27,300 nt of DNA. Origin: a bacterium UBA6115 (lineage in GTDB: Bacteria > Bacillota_A > Clostridia > Christensenellales > Aristaeellaceae). The stretch is from NCBI GenBank assembly GCA_002428405.1, contig DIWD01000070.1, positions 1 through 27,300 on the forward strand, written 5' to 3'. The notes under the pieces were generated by a model. That model made no database searches. It had not been told where the DNA came from and worked only from the letters and a program-made list of their open reading frames with translations. The translations under genes were made by a program, and so were the position numbers. Of this stretch, positions 7,840 through 15,566 are shown in pieces (within the stretch, counting starts at the first letter, position 1; each line of letters begins with the position of its first letter).

Positions 7840-9102
7840 ATGGCAAGCTTTGTGGATAAGGCGACCATCCGCCTGAAGGCGGGGGACGGGGGAAACGGAT
7901 GCGTGTCTTTCCACCGTGAGAAATATGTATTGAACGGGGGTCCTGACGGGGGCGACGGCGGAAAAGGAGGCAGCATCATCCTGGCCGCGGACCACAACCT
8001 TCACACCTTGATGGACTTCCGATACAAAACCAAATACCAGGCGGGCAACGGCGAGCCGGGTTCCTCGGGCCGCAGTTCGGGCAAGTCGGCGGAGGACCTT
8101 GTCATCCGCGTGCCGGCGGGCACGGTCGTGCGTGAAAAGGAGACCGGCCGCGTGGTTGCCGACATGTTCCTTCCGGGGCAGACCCGCGTGCTGCTGACGG
8201 GAGGCCGGGGCGGTTTTGGCAACGCGCGTTTCGCCACCTCGACGCGCCAGGCGCCCAATTTCGCCAAGCCCGGCATCAAGACGGCCTGGTATGAGTTCGT
8301 CCTGGAACTGCGCACCATCGCAGACGTCGGGCTGGTCGGCTTCCCCAACGCGGGGAAAAGCAGCCTGCTGGCCCGGATGACGGCCGCGAGGCCCAAGATC
8401 GCCGATTATCCCTTCACCACCCTGACACCCAACCTGGGCATTGCCAGCCATAAGGGGAGCAGCTTCGCCATCGCGGACATCCCGGGGCTGATTGAAAACG
8501 CAAGCGCGGGCGCGGGGCTGGGGTTCTCCTTCCTGCGGCATGTGGAGCGCACGCGCCTGCTGCTGCATGTGGTGGACGCCTCCGGGCAGGAGGGGCGGGA
8601 ACCCGCGGACGACCTGCGGGTCATCAACGAAGAGCTCAGACGCTACGGGAAGCTTGATGAGAGGCCGCAGATCATCGTCGCCAACAAGATGGACCTGCCC
8701 CAGAGCGCGGAAAAGCTTGAGGCCCTCCGGCAGGCCGCGGGCGGAAGGACGGTCATCCCGGTCAGCGCCGCCACCGGGGAGGGCATCGAAACGCTGCTGG
8801 ATGAAATCGCCGGGACGCTGGCGCAGCTGCCCGAAATGCAGCCCCTGGAGGAGGAAGTCAGCATCCTGGAGGAGCACCTGACCGGCTGGGAGGCGACAAA
8901 AGGCGCGGACGGCGTGTTCCTGGTCACCGGCGTGTCCATGGACAGCCTGGTGGACGCTGTCAATTTCAGCGATTATGAGAGCATGAACTGGTTCCACAAG
9001 ACCCTGCGCGCCTCCGGCGTCATTGACCGGCTGCGCGAGCTGGGCGCCCAGGAGGGCGACATGGTGCGCCTGGGGGAGATGGAGTTCGACTTCATTGATT
9101 GA
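7840..9102 (+). CDS. obgE: Obg family GTPase ObgE/CgtA
   Basis: Essential 50S-subunit assembly GTPase, also linked to stringent response and stress signalling. The 420 residues have the glycine-rich Obg fold (about 1-158, with AGDGGNG and GGPDGGDGG), then the G domain: P-loop GFPNAGKSS (167-175), switch TTLTPNLG, DIPG (213-216), NKMD (282-285) and SAA (309-311). A C-terminal OCT domain (about 345-420) follows. The start at 7840 gives the usual N-terminus MASFVDKA and has AAAGGGGG upstream; an in-frame ATG at 7819 overlaps the promoter. The usual rplU-rpmA neighbours are not directly upstream here. It leads an obgE-GNAT-yhbY operon. Confidence 0.97.
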   Translation: MASFVDKATIRLKAGDGGNGCVSFHREKYVLNGGPDGGDGGKGGSIILAADHNLHTLMDFRYKTKYQAGNGEPGSSGRSSGKSAEDLVIRVPAGTVVREKETGRVVADMFLPGQTRVLLTGGRGGFGNARFATSTRQAPNFAKPGIKTAWYEFVLELRTIADVGLVGFPNAGKSSLLARMTAARPKIADYPFTTLTPNLGIASHKGSSFAIADIPGLIENASAGAGLGFSFLRHVERTRLLLHVVDASGQEGREPADDLRVINEELRRYGKLDERPQIIVANKMDLPQSAEKLEALRQAAGGRTVIPVSAATGEGIETLLDEIAGTLAQLPEMQPLEEEVSILEEHLTGWEATKGADGVFLVTGVSMDSLVDAVNFSDYESMNWFHKTLRASGVIDRLRELGAQEGDMVRLGEMEFDFID

Positions 9103-9109
9103 GGACAGG

Positions 9110-9640
9110 ATGGACACGCTGAACCTTGTGAAGCCCCATATGGGCTTTGAGGAAAAGATCCTCGAATACAGGAGGCTGTGCCTGGAAAAGGACGGCCGGG
9201 TCTACGGCGTGGGCGGCCTGGCGGAATTGACGGTGCCCGAATGGTTAAACCTTCTGGAAAAGAAATCAAGGCCGGAGACCTGCCCGGAGGGCCTGGTCCC
9301 TGACAGCACCTACCTGTGCGTCCGCCAGGGGGACAACGCCCTGGTCGGGATGGTCAACATCCGGCACACTCTGAATGATTTCCTGCTCCAATTCGGCGGT
9401 CACATCGGCTACTCGATCCACCCCTTGGAGCGCGGGAAAGGCTACGGGAAAGAGCAGCTGCGCCTCACGCTTTTGGAGTGCCTGAAGCTGGGCATCTCCC
9501 CGGCCCTGCTCACCTGCGAGCCGTGGAACGCCGCCTCCCGTACGGTCATCCTCTCGCAGGGCGGCAGGCTGGAAGACGTGCGGGAAAAGCCCGACGGGAC
9601 GAAGTTTGAGCGCTACTGGATATCCATCAGGGAATTATGA
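9110..9640 (+). CDS. GNAT family N-acetyltransferase
   Basis: A 176-residue acetyltransferase that would move an acetyl group from acetyl-CoA to an unknown amine. The acetyl-CoA loop is visible in the segment GHIGYSIHPLERGKGYGKE (R-G-K-G-Y-G at 108-113), followed by a helix and the C-terminal element TCEPWNAASRTVI. This pattern resembles the COG3981-type predicted acetyltransferases. The start at 9110 lies eight bases after the obgE stop, with GAGG overlapping that stop, so translation is probably coupled. Nothing indicates the substrate; a link to ribosome assembly is only suggested by its position between obgE and yhbY. Confidence 0.9.
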   Translation: MDTLNLVKPHMGFEEKILEYRRLCLEKDGRVYGVGGLAELTVPEWLNLLEKKSRPETCPEGLVPDSTYLCVRQGDNALVGMVNIRHTLNDFLLQFGGHIGYSIHPLERGKGYGKEQLRLTLLECLKLGISPALLTCEPWNAASRTVILSQGGRLEDVREKPDGTKFERYWISIREL

Positions 9641-9670
9641 ACCGCGGGAGACCCGCCTGAAAGGAAAGAC

Positions 9671-9964
9671 ATGGAACTGACCGGAAAACAGCGCGCCTTC
9701 CTGCGCGCGATGGCCAATCCCCTGGAAACCCTGCTGTATGTCGGCAAGGAAGGCATCACTGCCAGTACGCTCAAGGAGGCCTATGACCTGCTGCAGGCAA
9801 GGGAGTTGGTCAAGTGCGCCGTGCAGCAGTCCGCGCCGCTTTCCGCGCGCGAAGCCTGCGGCGAACTGTGCGAGAAAACAGGCGCCAGCCCCGTGCAGGT
9901 CATCGGGCGGCGGTTTACGATTTACAGGAAGAACGACAAGGAGCCCAAAATCCAGCTGCCGTAA
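9671..9964 (+). CDS. yhbY: YhbY family CRM-domain RNA-binding protein
   Basis: A 97-residue protein consisting of one CRM domain, the fold found in bacterial YhbY (associated with pre-50S particles) and in plant organelle splicing factors. It opens with MELTGKQRAFLRAMAN and has the RNA-contacting loop G-K-E-G at 25-28. It ends with VIGRRFTIYRKN, the usual finish of this family. AAAGGAAAG just before the ATG supports the start. Its place after obgE fits a ribosome-assembly operon. Confidence 0.95.
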   Translation: MELTGKQRAFLRAMANPLETLLYVGKEGITASTLKEAYDLLQARELVKCAVQQSAPLSAREACGELCEKTGASPVQVIGRRFTIYRKNDKEPKIQLP

Positions 9965-9988
9965 GGAGGCGGGGTGGGGGAATTCGTA

Positions 9989-10009
9989 AAACCCTTTGCC
10001 AAGGGGTTT
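9989..10009. terminator. Short hairpin after yhbY, possible weak terminator
   Basis: The arms AAACCCTT and AAGGGGTTT (one extra G) surround a short loop. No T-run follows on the plus strand. The rest of the 152-base gap to the next gene turns AT-rich from about 10020; I see no other gene in it. Confidence 0.4.
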
Positions 10010-10116
10010 CAAACCTGAAATTTGGAGAATTGGGCTATATGTTTTATGGACAGGCTCGAAAAAGTGTTATTTTATAAAGGAAACAAGGAGAATTTTTCTC
10101 TTCATTTTCGAATAAA

Positions 10117-10809
10117 CTATGTTAGCATACTATCAATTTGAGCGAATAGAGATTTTCGTGTATTTTCAAGTTTGTCAACCAGTTTTTGTGTCATATCATT
10201 TAGTTTATTTAATTCCCTCTCAATCATTTCAATCTCCTCCTTATCTAGAAGGGGCTCGTACATCTTCTCTATGGGAATACTAAGCGCAGCAAGGAGTATT
10301 GTATTTTTATATTCACTAATATCAATATCTTCAGGCTTTGCTTTTTCATCATTAAGTTTTATAGCTAAATCCATGCCAGCCGAGATTATAGAATCATCTA
10401 AATCTTCAATTTGAACTAATATGGAGTCAATTTCAAGGTATAGATCATCAATCATTTTTCTATCTGAAGACAACAAAAAGTATCTGAATTTAGCGGATCT
10501 GGAACGCTTGATTTCACTATATAGCCTATCCCACTCATTGCCTTTCAGAAGGGTATAAGGCACAGTACCGTAATCAAAATGATCCCTGTTCGGCCTCTTA
10601 TCATCATAGAAAAAATCAATATATTCTTCAAAAGCCGAACATAGAGGAATATAAACCTCATTTGCCCTTCGTTCATCTTTTGTTTTCTTTCTTTTTCTAC
10701 GTTCAAATAAATAATTCGACAGATAAGTAATCCCGCCACCAACAATTACGGCAATAATCGTAATGATGTGTTGAATCCACTCATTTGATTCTTGTGGTGT
10801 AATAGACAT
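10117..10809 (-). CDS. AT-rich orphan gene: one-TM membrane protein with cytoplasmic helical domain
   Basis: A 230-residue protein I do not recognise. One N-terminal membrane helix (about 10-33, HIITIIAVIVGGGITYLSNY) is followed by a basic stop (ERRKRKKTKDERR) and then a long charged, largely helical region, with heptad-like Leu/Ile spacing near the C-terminus (about 185-225) suggesting a coiled coil. The start at 10809 is supported by AGGGAGG (complement of 10817-10823) seven bases upstream; the in-frame ATG at 10845 lacks this. Codon use and base composition are far more AT-rich than every neighbour, with many ATA, AAA and TTT codons, which points to horizontal transfer. It sits alone beside repeat-like intergenic DNA. 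Such small membrane coiled-coil genes occur in mobile and defence islands, but there is no direct evidence of that role here. Confidence 0.8.
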   Translation of the reverse strand: MSITPQESNEWIQHIITIIAVIVGGGITYLSNYLFERRKRKKTKDERRANEVYIPLCSAFEEYIDFFYDDKRPNRDHFDYGTVPYTLLKGNEWDRLYSEIKRSRSAKFRYFLLSSDRKMIDDLYLEIDSILVQIEDLDDSIISAGMDLAIKLNDEKAKPEDIDISEYKNTILLAALSIPIEKMYEPLLDKEEIEMIERELNKLNDMTQKLVDKLENTRKSLFAQIDSMLT

Positions 10810-10847
10810 TAGCGATCCTCCCTCAAATAACTTCATAATAAACATGA

Positions 10848-10875
10848 ATGGGGACAGTCCTCTATCTCTTGACCT
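10848..10875. repeat. Possible remnant of a dispersed intergenic repeat
   Basis: The string AATGGGGACAGTCC, followed shortly by CTTGACC, resembles termini of REP-like elements that I recall from clostridial genomes. The window holds only one copy, so this rests on memory. Confidence 0.25.
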
Positions 10876-10936
10876 TCTTGTTTTTGGAGAAATCCGAAAA
10901 ATACCCTTCCCACAATGATAAAAGTTCTTTTGGGGT

Positions 10937-10966
10937 CCGGGGCTTTTCTTTCAAGAAAAGCCCCGG
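10937..10966. repeat. Perfect 14-bp inverted repeat in the intergenic region
   Basis: CCGGGGCTTTTCTT (10937-10950), loop TC, then its exact complement (10953-10966). The flank GGGGTCC just before it recalls a widespread clostridial intergenic hairpin family. It lies between the imported gene and the 3' end of the yfbR-like gene, so it may also end the minus-strand operon, although no long T-run follows on that strand. Confidence 0.7.
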
Positions 10967-10998
10967 CGTCCCTCATTCTTTATTTCCTGTTCTTCACC

Positions 10999-11580
10999 CT
11001 ACCTCGAAATCTGGTCCAGGCTCATCCCGAAGCCGGGCACAAATTCCCTGATAAAGTCCTGCACCTCGGGCAAGTCGATGGCGTAGAGGGAGGCCAGGAT
11101 GGACTCCCGCGCCTCGAGGAACTCATTGTTGCCGGCCTTGGTCTCCTCCAGGCACTTGATATAGCCGCAGATGCGGTCGGCGGCCTTGACCAGGCGCCAC
11201 TCCGGGGTGTCCTGGGCGGGGGCGATGAGGGGGTCATAGGCGGGCTGCAGGTCTCCGGGCAGCATGTTTTTAAGGCGCTGGACGGCGATGCGCTCGATTT
11301 TATGGTATTCCGCCTTCATCTGCGGGTTGTTGTACTTCACCGGGGTGGGCAGGTCGCCGGTGATGACCTCGCTGATGTCATGGAACAGCGCCAGCGCCAT
11401 CACGTGCTCGGCATTGCAGGTCCGGCCGTAGCGCGTGTTGGCGATGACGGCAATGGCGTGGGCGATCATGGCAGCCTGCATGGCGTGCTCCATGTCGTTT
11501 TCGGGGATGAGGTTGCGCATGAGGCTCCAACGCCTGATGAGCTTCATCCGGGACAGGTAGGCGAAAAAGTGATAGGCCAT
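10999..11580 (-). CDS. HD-domain 5'-deoxynucleotidase, YfbR-like
   Basis: A 193-residue metal-dependent HD phosphohydrolase of the YfbR group, which removes phosphate from deoxynucleoside 5'-monophosphates. The family N-terminus HFFAYLSRMKLIRRW is present. The metal and catalytic residues are in place: His32, His67-Asp68, Glu71, Asp76 and, in AADRI, Asp135. GDLPTPVKY (75-83) is also characteristic. The start follows GGAGG eight bases upstream and lies one base after the stop of the tRNA deacylase gene, so it is the last gene of a four-gene operon. Substrate preference within deoxynucleotides cannot be read from sequence. Confidence 0.9.
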   Translation of the reverse strand: MAYHFFAYLSRMKLIRRWSLMRNLIPENDMEHAMQAAMIAHAIAVIANTRYGRTCNAEHVMALALFHDISEVITGDLPTPVKYNNPQMKAEYHKIERIAVQRLKNMLPGDLQPAYDPLIAPAQDTPEWRLVKAADRICGYIKCLEETKAGNNEFLEARESILASLYAIDLPEVQDFIREFVPGFGMSLDQISR

Positions 11581-11581
11581 G

Positions 11582-12097
11582 TTATATTCCTCCGTCTTGC
11601 GGGATTGTGATCAAGGTGCAGTAACGGCCGACGCCCGGCAGAAATCTGTGCAGGAAGTCTTCCGTATTGATCTCCACGGACTGCGTGTTGATACAGGGAT
11701 GGAACCACAGGCGCTGATATTGGAGCAGCGCGTCGTCCATCACCAGTGAAACCCGCTTTTCCGTGTCAAACAGCAAGCCCAGGGGGCTGACCGCGCCCTT
11801 GTCCAGCCCCAATAGAGGGGGCAGCAGCGTTTCCGGCGCGAAGCTCAGCCGGGACACATGGAGCAGCCTGCTGACAACAGCGGTTTTGAAAGCGCGCCGC
11901 GGGGAGAGCAGGATCAGGAAAAAGGCGGTCTGCTGCCGGTTGCACAGGAAGACGTTCTTGGGGACAGTGGCATATGACATGTCCAGTCCGGGGGTGCCGA
12001 AGCAGTCCTCAATCGTCCATTTGGGTTCGTGATGGAACAGCGCATAGGATATCCCCAGGCTGTCCAGCGCCAGAAGGACTTCCTCACTCCTGTCCAT
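11582..12097 (-). CDS. Prolyl-tRNA editing protein (ProXp-ala/PrdX type, YbaK fold)
   Basis: A 171-residue stand-alone deacylase of the INS/YbaK superfamily; members related to PrdX clear Ala-tRNA(Pro) made by mistake. Visible marks are K-N-V-F-L-C-N at 47-53 (family K-N-L-F), FKTAVVSRLL (70-79), the G-x-V-S-P-L-G-L loop (101-108) and HPCINTQSV (133-141). The start codon at 12097 lies inside the end of rarA (14-base overlap) and is preceded by AAGGA, so the two are probably translationally coupled. The exact mischarged tRNA is inferred from family resemblance to PrdX; a different editing specificity is possible. Confidence 0.88.
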   Translation of the reverse strand: MDRSEEVLLALDSLGISYALFHHEPKWTIEDCFGTPGLDMSYATVPKNVFLCNRQQTAFFLILLSPRRAFKTAVVSRLLHVSRLSFAPETLLPPLLGLDKGAVSPLGLLFDTEKRVSLVMDDALLQYQRLWFHPCINTQSVEINTEDFLHRFLPGVGRYCTLITIPQDGGI

Positions 12098-13385
12098 GCC
12101 CGCCGTCCTTTTTCCTCACCAGCTGCGCTTCAAAGCCCAGGCTGCCCGGCGTGTAATAGACGGCATCCTCAAAGCCGTCGGGCATGTAGTTCTGCTCCAC
12201 CCAATGCCCGGGGAAATCATGCGGATAGAGATAGCCCTCCCCGTTGCCCAGGCGGTTGGCGCCCTGGTAGGAGGTATCCCGCAGGTAAACCGGCACCTCG
12301 CCCAGCTGGCCGCGCTCCGCGTCCTGCGCGGCCTTGCCCATCGCCAGGACCACGCTGTTGGACTTGGGGGCCATGCAGACGTAGAGGATGGCCTGGGTAA
12401 TGGCCAGCCTGGCCTCCGGCAGGCCGACGAACTCCAGTGCGCGGGCGGCGCTCACGGCCTGCACCAGCGCCTGGGGGTCGGCCAGCCCCACGTCCTCGCT
12501 GGAGTGGGCGATGACTCTCCTCACGATCAGCCTGGGGTCGCACCCCGCGTACAGCAGCCTGGAGGCCCACAGCAGCGCGGCGTCCGGGTCCGAGCCGCGC
12601 AGGCTCTTGCAGAAGGCGGACAGCATGTCATAATACAGCGTCTCGTCAACCCGCATCATGGGCTTCTGGATGCTGTCCTCAGCGATTTCCCGGGTGATGT
12701 GCAGGCCGTCCCTGTCCGTTGGCGTTGTGAGGACGGCCAATTCCAGCGCGTTTAAAGCGGTGCGCACGTCGCCCGTGGCCACCTGCACCCAGTGATTGAG
12801 CGCGTCCTCATCCACCGTGACGTTCAGGTCGCCCACGCCGCGCTCACGGTCTTTGATCGCGGCAAGCACGGCCTGCCTGACATCCGCGTCGCTGAGCCGG
12901 AAGAACTGGAAGACCCGGCAGCGGCTGACAATGGCGGGGGTCATGGCGATCATCGGGTTTTCGGTCGTGGAGCCGATGAAGCGGATGGTGCCCTCCTCGA
13001 TGGCGGGCAGGATGGAGTCGGACTGCGCCTTGTTCCACCGGTGGCACTCATCCAGCAGCAGGTAGGTGTGCTGAGCGTGCATGCTCCGGCGGTCCCGGGC
13101 CGCCTGGATCACCGCGCGCACCTCGCCTACCCCGGTGGTCACGGCGTTGAGCCGTTCAAAGTGCCCCCGGGTGGTCTGGGAGATCACATAGGCCAGCGTC
13201 GTCTTCCCGCAGCCGGGCGGGCCATAGAAAATGCTGCTGCTGAGCTGGTCCGCCTGAATCGCGCGCCTGAGCAGGCGCCCCTTGCCCACCAGGTGCTCCT
13301 GGCCCAGGAACTCCTCCAGGGTGCGCGGGCGCATGCGGTCGGCCAGCGGCCGGCTGGCCGGAGGGGCAAAATCAAACAGGCTCAT
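12084..13385 (-). CDS. rarA: Replication-associated recombination protein A (RarA/MgsA), AAA+ ATPase
   Basis: A clamp-loader-like AAA+ ATPase acting at stalled forks and gaps, with SSB as a partner in studied bacteria. The 433 residues carry Walker A GPPGCGKT (55-62), Walker B LLLDE (109-113) followed by CHRWNKAQ, sensor 1 in GSTTENP (138-144) and an arginine-finger segment SRCR (154-157). The C-terminal MgsA oligomerisation and lid regions then run to about 420. Length is normal. Its start overlaps the end of the nitroreductase-like gene by 14 bases and its end overlaps the next gene by 14 bases. Confidence 0.97.
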   Translation of the reverse strand: MSLFDFAPPASRPLADRMRPRTLEEFLGQEHLVGKGRLLRRAIQADQLSSSIFYGPPGCGKTTLAYVISQTTRGHFERLNAVTTGVGEVRAVIQAARDRRSMHAQHTYLLLDECHRWNKAQSDSILPAIEEGTIRFIGSTTENPMIAMTPAIVSRCRVFQFFRLSDADVRQAVLAAIKDRERGVGDLNVTVDEDALNHWVQVATGDVRTALNALELAVLTTPTDRDGLHITREIAEDSIQKPMMRVDETLYYDMLSAFCKSLRGSDPDAALLWASRLLYAGCDPRLIVRRVIAHSSEDVGLADPQALVQAVSAARALEFVGLPEARLAITQAILYVCMAPKSNSVVLAMGKAAQDAERGQLGEVPVYLRDTSYQGANRLGNGEGYLYPHDFPGHWVEQNYMPDGFEDAVYYTPGSLGFEAQLVRKKDGGHGQE

Positions 13386-14139
13386 CGTTCTCCCCGATTT
13401 GCATCAGCAGGCTCTTCTCATCCCGCGACAGGCGCCACTGCCGGGAAAGCGTATGCGCGGCGCAGTCCAGGTGCATCACGGCGATGCCGGCGTCGACGCT
13501 GTCCAGGCGGGCGCCCGTCAAGCACAGCGTGTTCCCGGTGAAGCTGAGCTTCCATGGCTGGCGGTTCATGGCGGAAGGGGCGGAGCGCACTGCCTCGGCG
13601 GCCTGATAGGCCCACAGGGGCCATTTGGCGGGATCGTCCTGGCACAAGGCGGCAAGGGGCCTGCGCTTCCTGAACCGGGCGCCCTCCGAGTCCGCCGGTA
13701 CGCCGAAGGGGATGACCGCCTTGAGGGATTCCCCAACCCTAACCAGGGAGCTGACGATGCTCCTGCGGTAATTCCCCATAATCCAGCAGCCGGCCAGCCC
13801 CATGGAGGCCAGCTCCAGCGCGAAGGCCTCGCCGGAGATGCCGGCGAGCAGGTTTCCCATGGGCGTGTCTTTTCGCACAAGCACCGCGGCATAGCGGCCG
13901 ATGCCTTCAAACTTGGGAAACAGCGGCAGGGGGGTAACCAGTTCCCCTGCGTCCTTCCCGGAAATCGCGATGCGCACGCCTTTGAGGGCATCCCGTTGCG
14001 CCGCGTATTCCAGCGCCGCCGCCTGGGAAAGGTCCGGGGGCCCCGAAAAGACCCGGCAGCTGAAACGGCGGGGCATGGCGGAAAGCCACCGGGCCAGCTG
14101 CGGTGTCTGATAAAAACCCTCCCAGGGCAGCATGTCCAT
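13372..14139 (-). CDS. Nitroreductase-like flavoprotein
   Basis: A 255-residue protein resembling the nitroreductase-fold group annotated as putative TM nitroreductase. Supporting segments are the family-like A-x-E-A-V-R-S-A-P-S-A-M-N-R-Q-P-W region (about 195-211, where FMN-binding Arg/Ser residues sit), the helix ALELASMGLAGCWIMG, and the late V-D-A-G-I-A-V-M-H-L segment. The substrate is unknown. The start at 14139 is preceded by AGGAGG nine bases upstream; an ATG at 14160 would place that site inside the gene. It is the first gene of a minus-strand operon with its own promoter and overlaps rarA by 14 bases. Confidence 0.82.
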   Translation of the reverse strand: MDMLPWEGFYQTPQLARWLSAMPRRFSCRVFSGPPDLSQAAALEYAAQRDALKGVRIAISGKDAGELVTPLPLFPKFEGIGRYAAVLVRKDTPMGNLLAGISGEAFALELASMGLAGCWIMGNYRRSIVSSLVRVGESLKAVIPFGVPADSEGARFRKRRPLAALCQDDPAKWPLWAYQAAEAVRSAPSAMNRQPWKLSFTGNTLCLTGARLDSVDAGIAVMHLDCAAHTLSRQWRLSRDEKSLLMQIGENDEPV

Positions 14140-14166
14140 CTCTCTATGCCTCCTTGACATAGCTGG

Positions 14167-14195
14167 AGTTTACCATACCCGGGCAAGGGGTTCAA
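14167..14195 (-). promoter_or_regulatory. Promoter of the nitroreductase-rarA-deacylase-yfbR operon
   Basis: On the minus strand, TTGAAC (complement of 14190-14195), a 17-bp spacer and TAAACT (complement of 14167-14172). TGG before the -10 makes an extended -10 element. Confidence 0.8.
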
Positions 14196-14218
14196 CGTCA
14201 TTTCCCGCTTTACCCATA

Positions 14219-14247
14219 TAAAAAAGAAACCGTGTGTACGGCTTCTT
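14219..14247 (-). terminator. Rho-independent terminator of serS
   Basis: Minus-strand stem AAGAAGCCGT / ACGGTTTCTT with one mismatch and loop ACAC, running straight into a T-run. It begins just after the serS stop and precedes the next promoter. Confidence 0.85.
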
Positions 14248-14270
14248 TTCAGTCTTTTTCGCCTGCCTTC

Positions 14271-15551
14271 TTACCCGATGACCGCTTTGCCGCCCATGTA
14301 TAGCCGCAGCGCCTTGGGGATCCGCACGCTGCCGTCGGACTGCAGGTTGTTTTCAAGGTAGGCGATGAGCATCCTGGGCGGGGCGACGACGGTATTGTTC
14401 AGGGTGTGGGGGAAGTACTTGCGTCCGCCCTCGCCCTTGACGCGGATCTGCAGGCGCCTGGCCTGCGCGTCGCCTAGGTTGGAGCAGCTGCCCACCTCGA
14501 AATACTTCCCCTGCCGGGGCGACCATGCCTCCACGTCGCAGCTGATGACCTTCAAGTCCGCCAGGTCGCCTGTGCAGCAGGCGAGGGTGCGCACCGGGAT
14601 GTCCAGGGTACGGAAGAAAGCGACGGTGTTCCCCCACATCTTCTCATACCACATCATGCTGTCCTCGGGCTTGCAGAGGACCACCATTTCCTGTTTCTCA
14701 AACTGGTGGATTCGGTACACGCCGCGCTCCTCGATGCCGTGCGCGCCGACTTCCTTGCGGAAACAGGGGGAATAGCTGGTCAGCGCCTGGGGCAGGTCCT
14801 CTTCCTTGAGGATGGTGTCGATGAACTTGCCGATCATGCTGTGCTCGCTGGTGCCGATGAGGTAGAGGTCCTCCCCCTCGATCTTGTACATCATGTTTTC
14901 CATTTCGGAAAAACTCATCACGCCGGTCACTACCTCGGACCTGATCATGAACGGCGGGATGTAGTAGGTAAATCCGCGGTCGATCATAAAGTCCCGGGCA
15001 TAGGAGAGGATGGCGGAGTGGAGCCGGGCGACGTCGCCCTTCAGGTAGTAGAACCCGTTGCCGCTGGTTTTGCGGGCGGAGTCCAAATCAATGCCGGACA
15101 GGCGCTCCATGATGTCCACATGGTAGGGGATCTCAAAGGGCGGCACCGCTGGCTCGCCGAAGCGTTCCATTTCCACGTTCTCGCTGTCATCCCGGCCTAG
15201 GGGGACGGCAGGGTCGACGATCTGCGGGATCTGCATCATGACGGCCCTGATTTTTTCCGCGTACTCAACTTCCCTTGCTTCAAGGGCCAGCAACTGCGAG
15301 GCGATGCCCGCGACCTGGGCTTTCATGGCCTCGGCCTCTTCCTTTTTCCCCTTGGCCAGCAGGCCGCCGATCTGCTTGGAGAGCACATTGCGCTGGCTGC
15401 GCAGCATGTCGGCCTGCCCGATGGCCTCCCGGTTGAGCCGGTCCAGCTCCGCCGCTTCGTCCACCAGGGGCAGCTTATGGTCCTGGAATTTCCTCCGGAT
15501 GTTCTCCCTGACCAACTCCGGATCATTGCGGATCAATGTAATGTCAATCAT
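14271..15551 (-). CDS. serS: Seryl-tRNA synthetase
   Basis: Class II synthetase that charges tRNA(Ser). The 426 residues have an N-terminal antiparallel coiled-coil arm (about 27-105) that reaches the tRNA variable arm. The catalytic core has the T-S-E loop (234-236), motif 2 with SPCFRKE (261-267) and HQFEKQE, and motif 3 with HTLNNTVVAPPRML (382-395) and LEN. The motif 3 stretch differs from the common bacterial LNGSGLAxGR, although the Arg and Glu are kept. The start at 15551 gives MIDITLIRN, the usual N-terminus, with AAAGGAG seven bases upstream; an ATG at 15590 lies within the leader terminator. Expression is controlled by the T-box leader upstream. Confidence 0.96.
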   Translation of the reverse strand: MIDITLIRNDPELVRENIRRKFQDHKLPLVDEAAELDRLNREAIGQADMLRSQRNVLSKQIGGLLAKGKKEEAEAMKAQVAGIASQLLALEAREVEYAEKIRAVMMQIPQIVDPAVPLGRDDSENVEMERFGEPAVPPFEIPYHVDIMERLSGIDLDSARKTSGNGFYYLKGDVARLHSAILSYARDFMIDRGFTYYIPPFMIRSEVVTGVMSFSEMENMMYKIEGEDLYLIGTSEHSMIGKFIDTILKEEDLPQALTSYSPCFRKEVGAHGIEERGVYRIHQFEKQEMVVLCKPEDSMMWYEKMWGNTVAFFRTLDIPVRTLACCTGDLADLKVISCDVEAWSPRQGKYFEVGSCSNLGDAQARRLQIRVKGEGGRKYFPHTLNNTVVAPPRMLIAYLENNLQSDGSVRIPKALRLYMGGKAVIG

Positions 15552-15566
15552 ATGACTGCTCCTTTG

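Noticed and set aside
7717..9117. 466-residue open frame on the minus strand
   Set aside because: It is antisense to obgE, which is unmistakable, and shows only low-complexity shadow composition.
12792..14157. Two overlapping plus-strand open frames opposite rarA and the nitroreductase-like gene
   Set aside because: The minus-strand genes carry family motifs and coupled starts. The plus-strand frames have no motif and no ribosome binding site.
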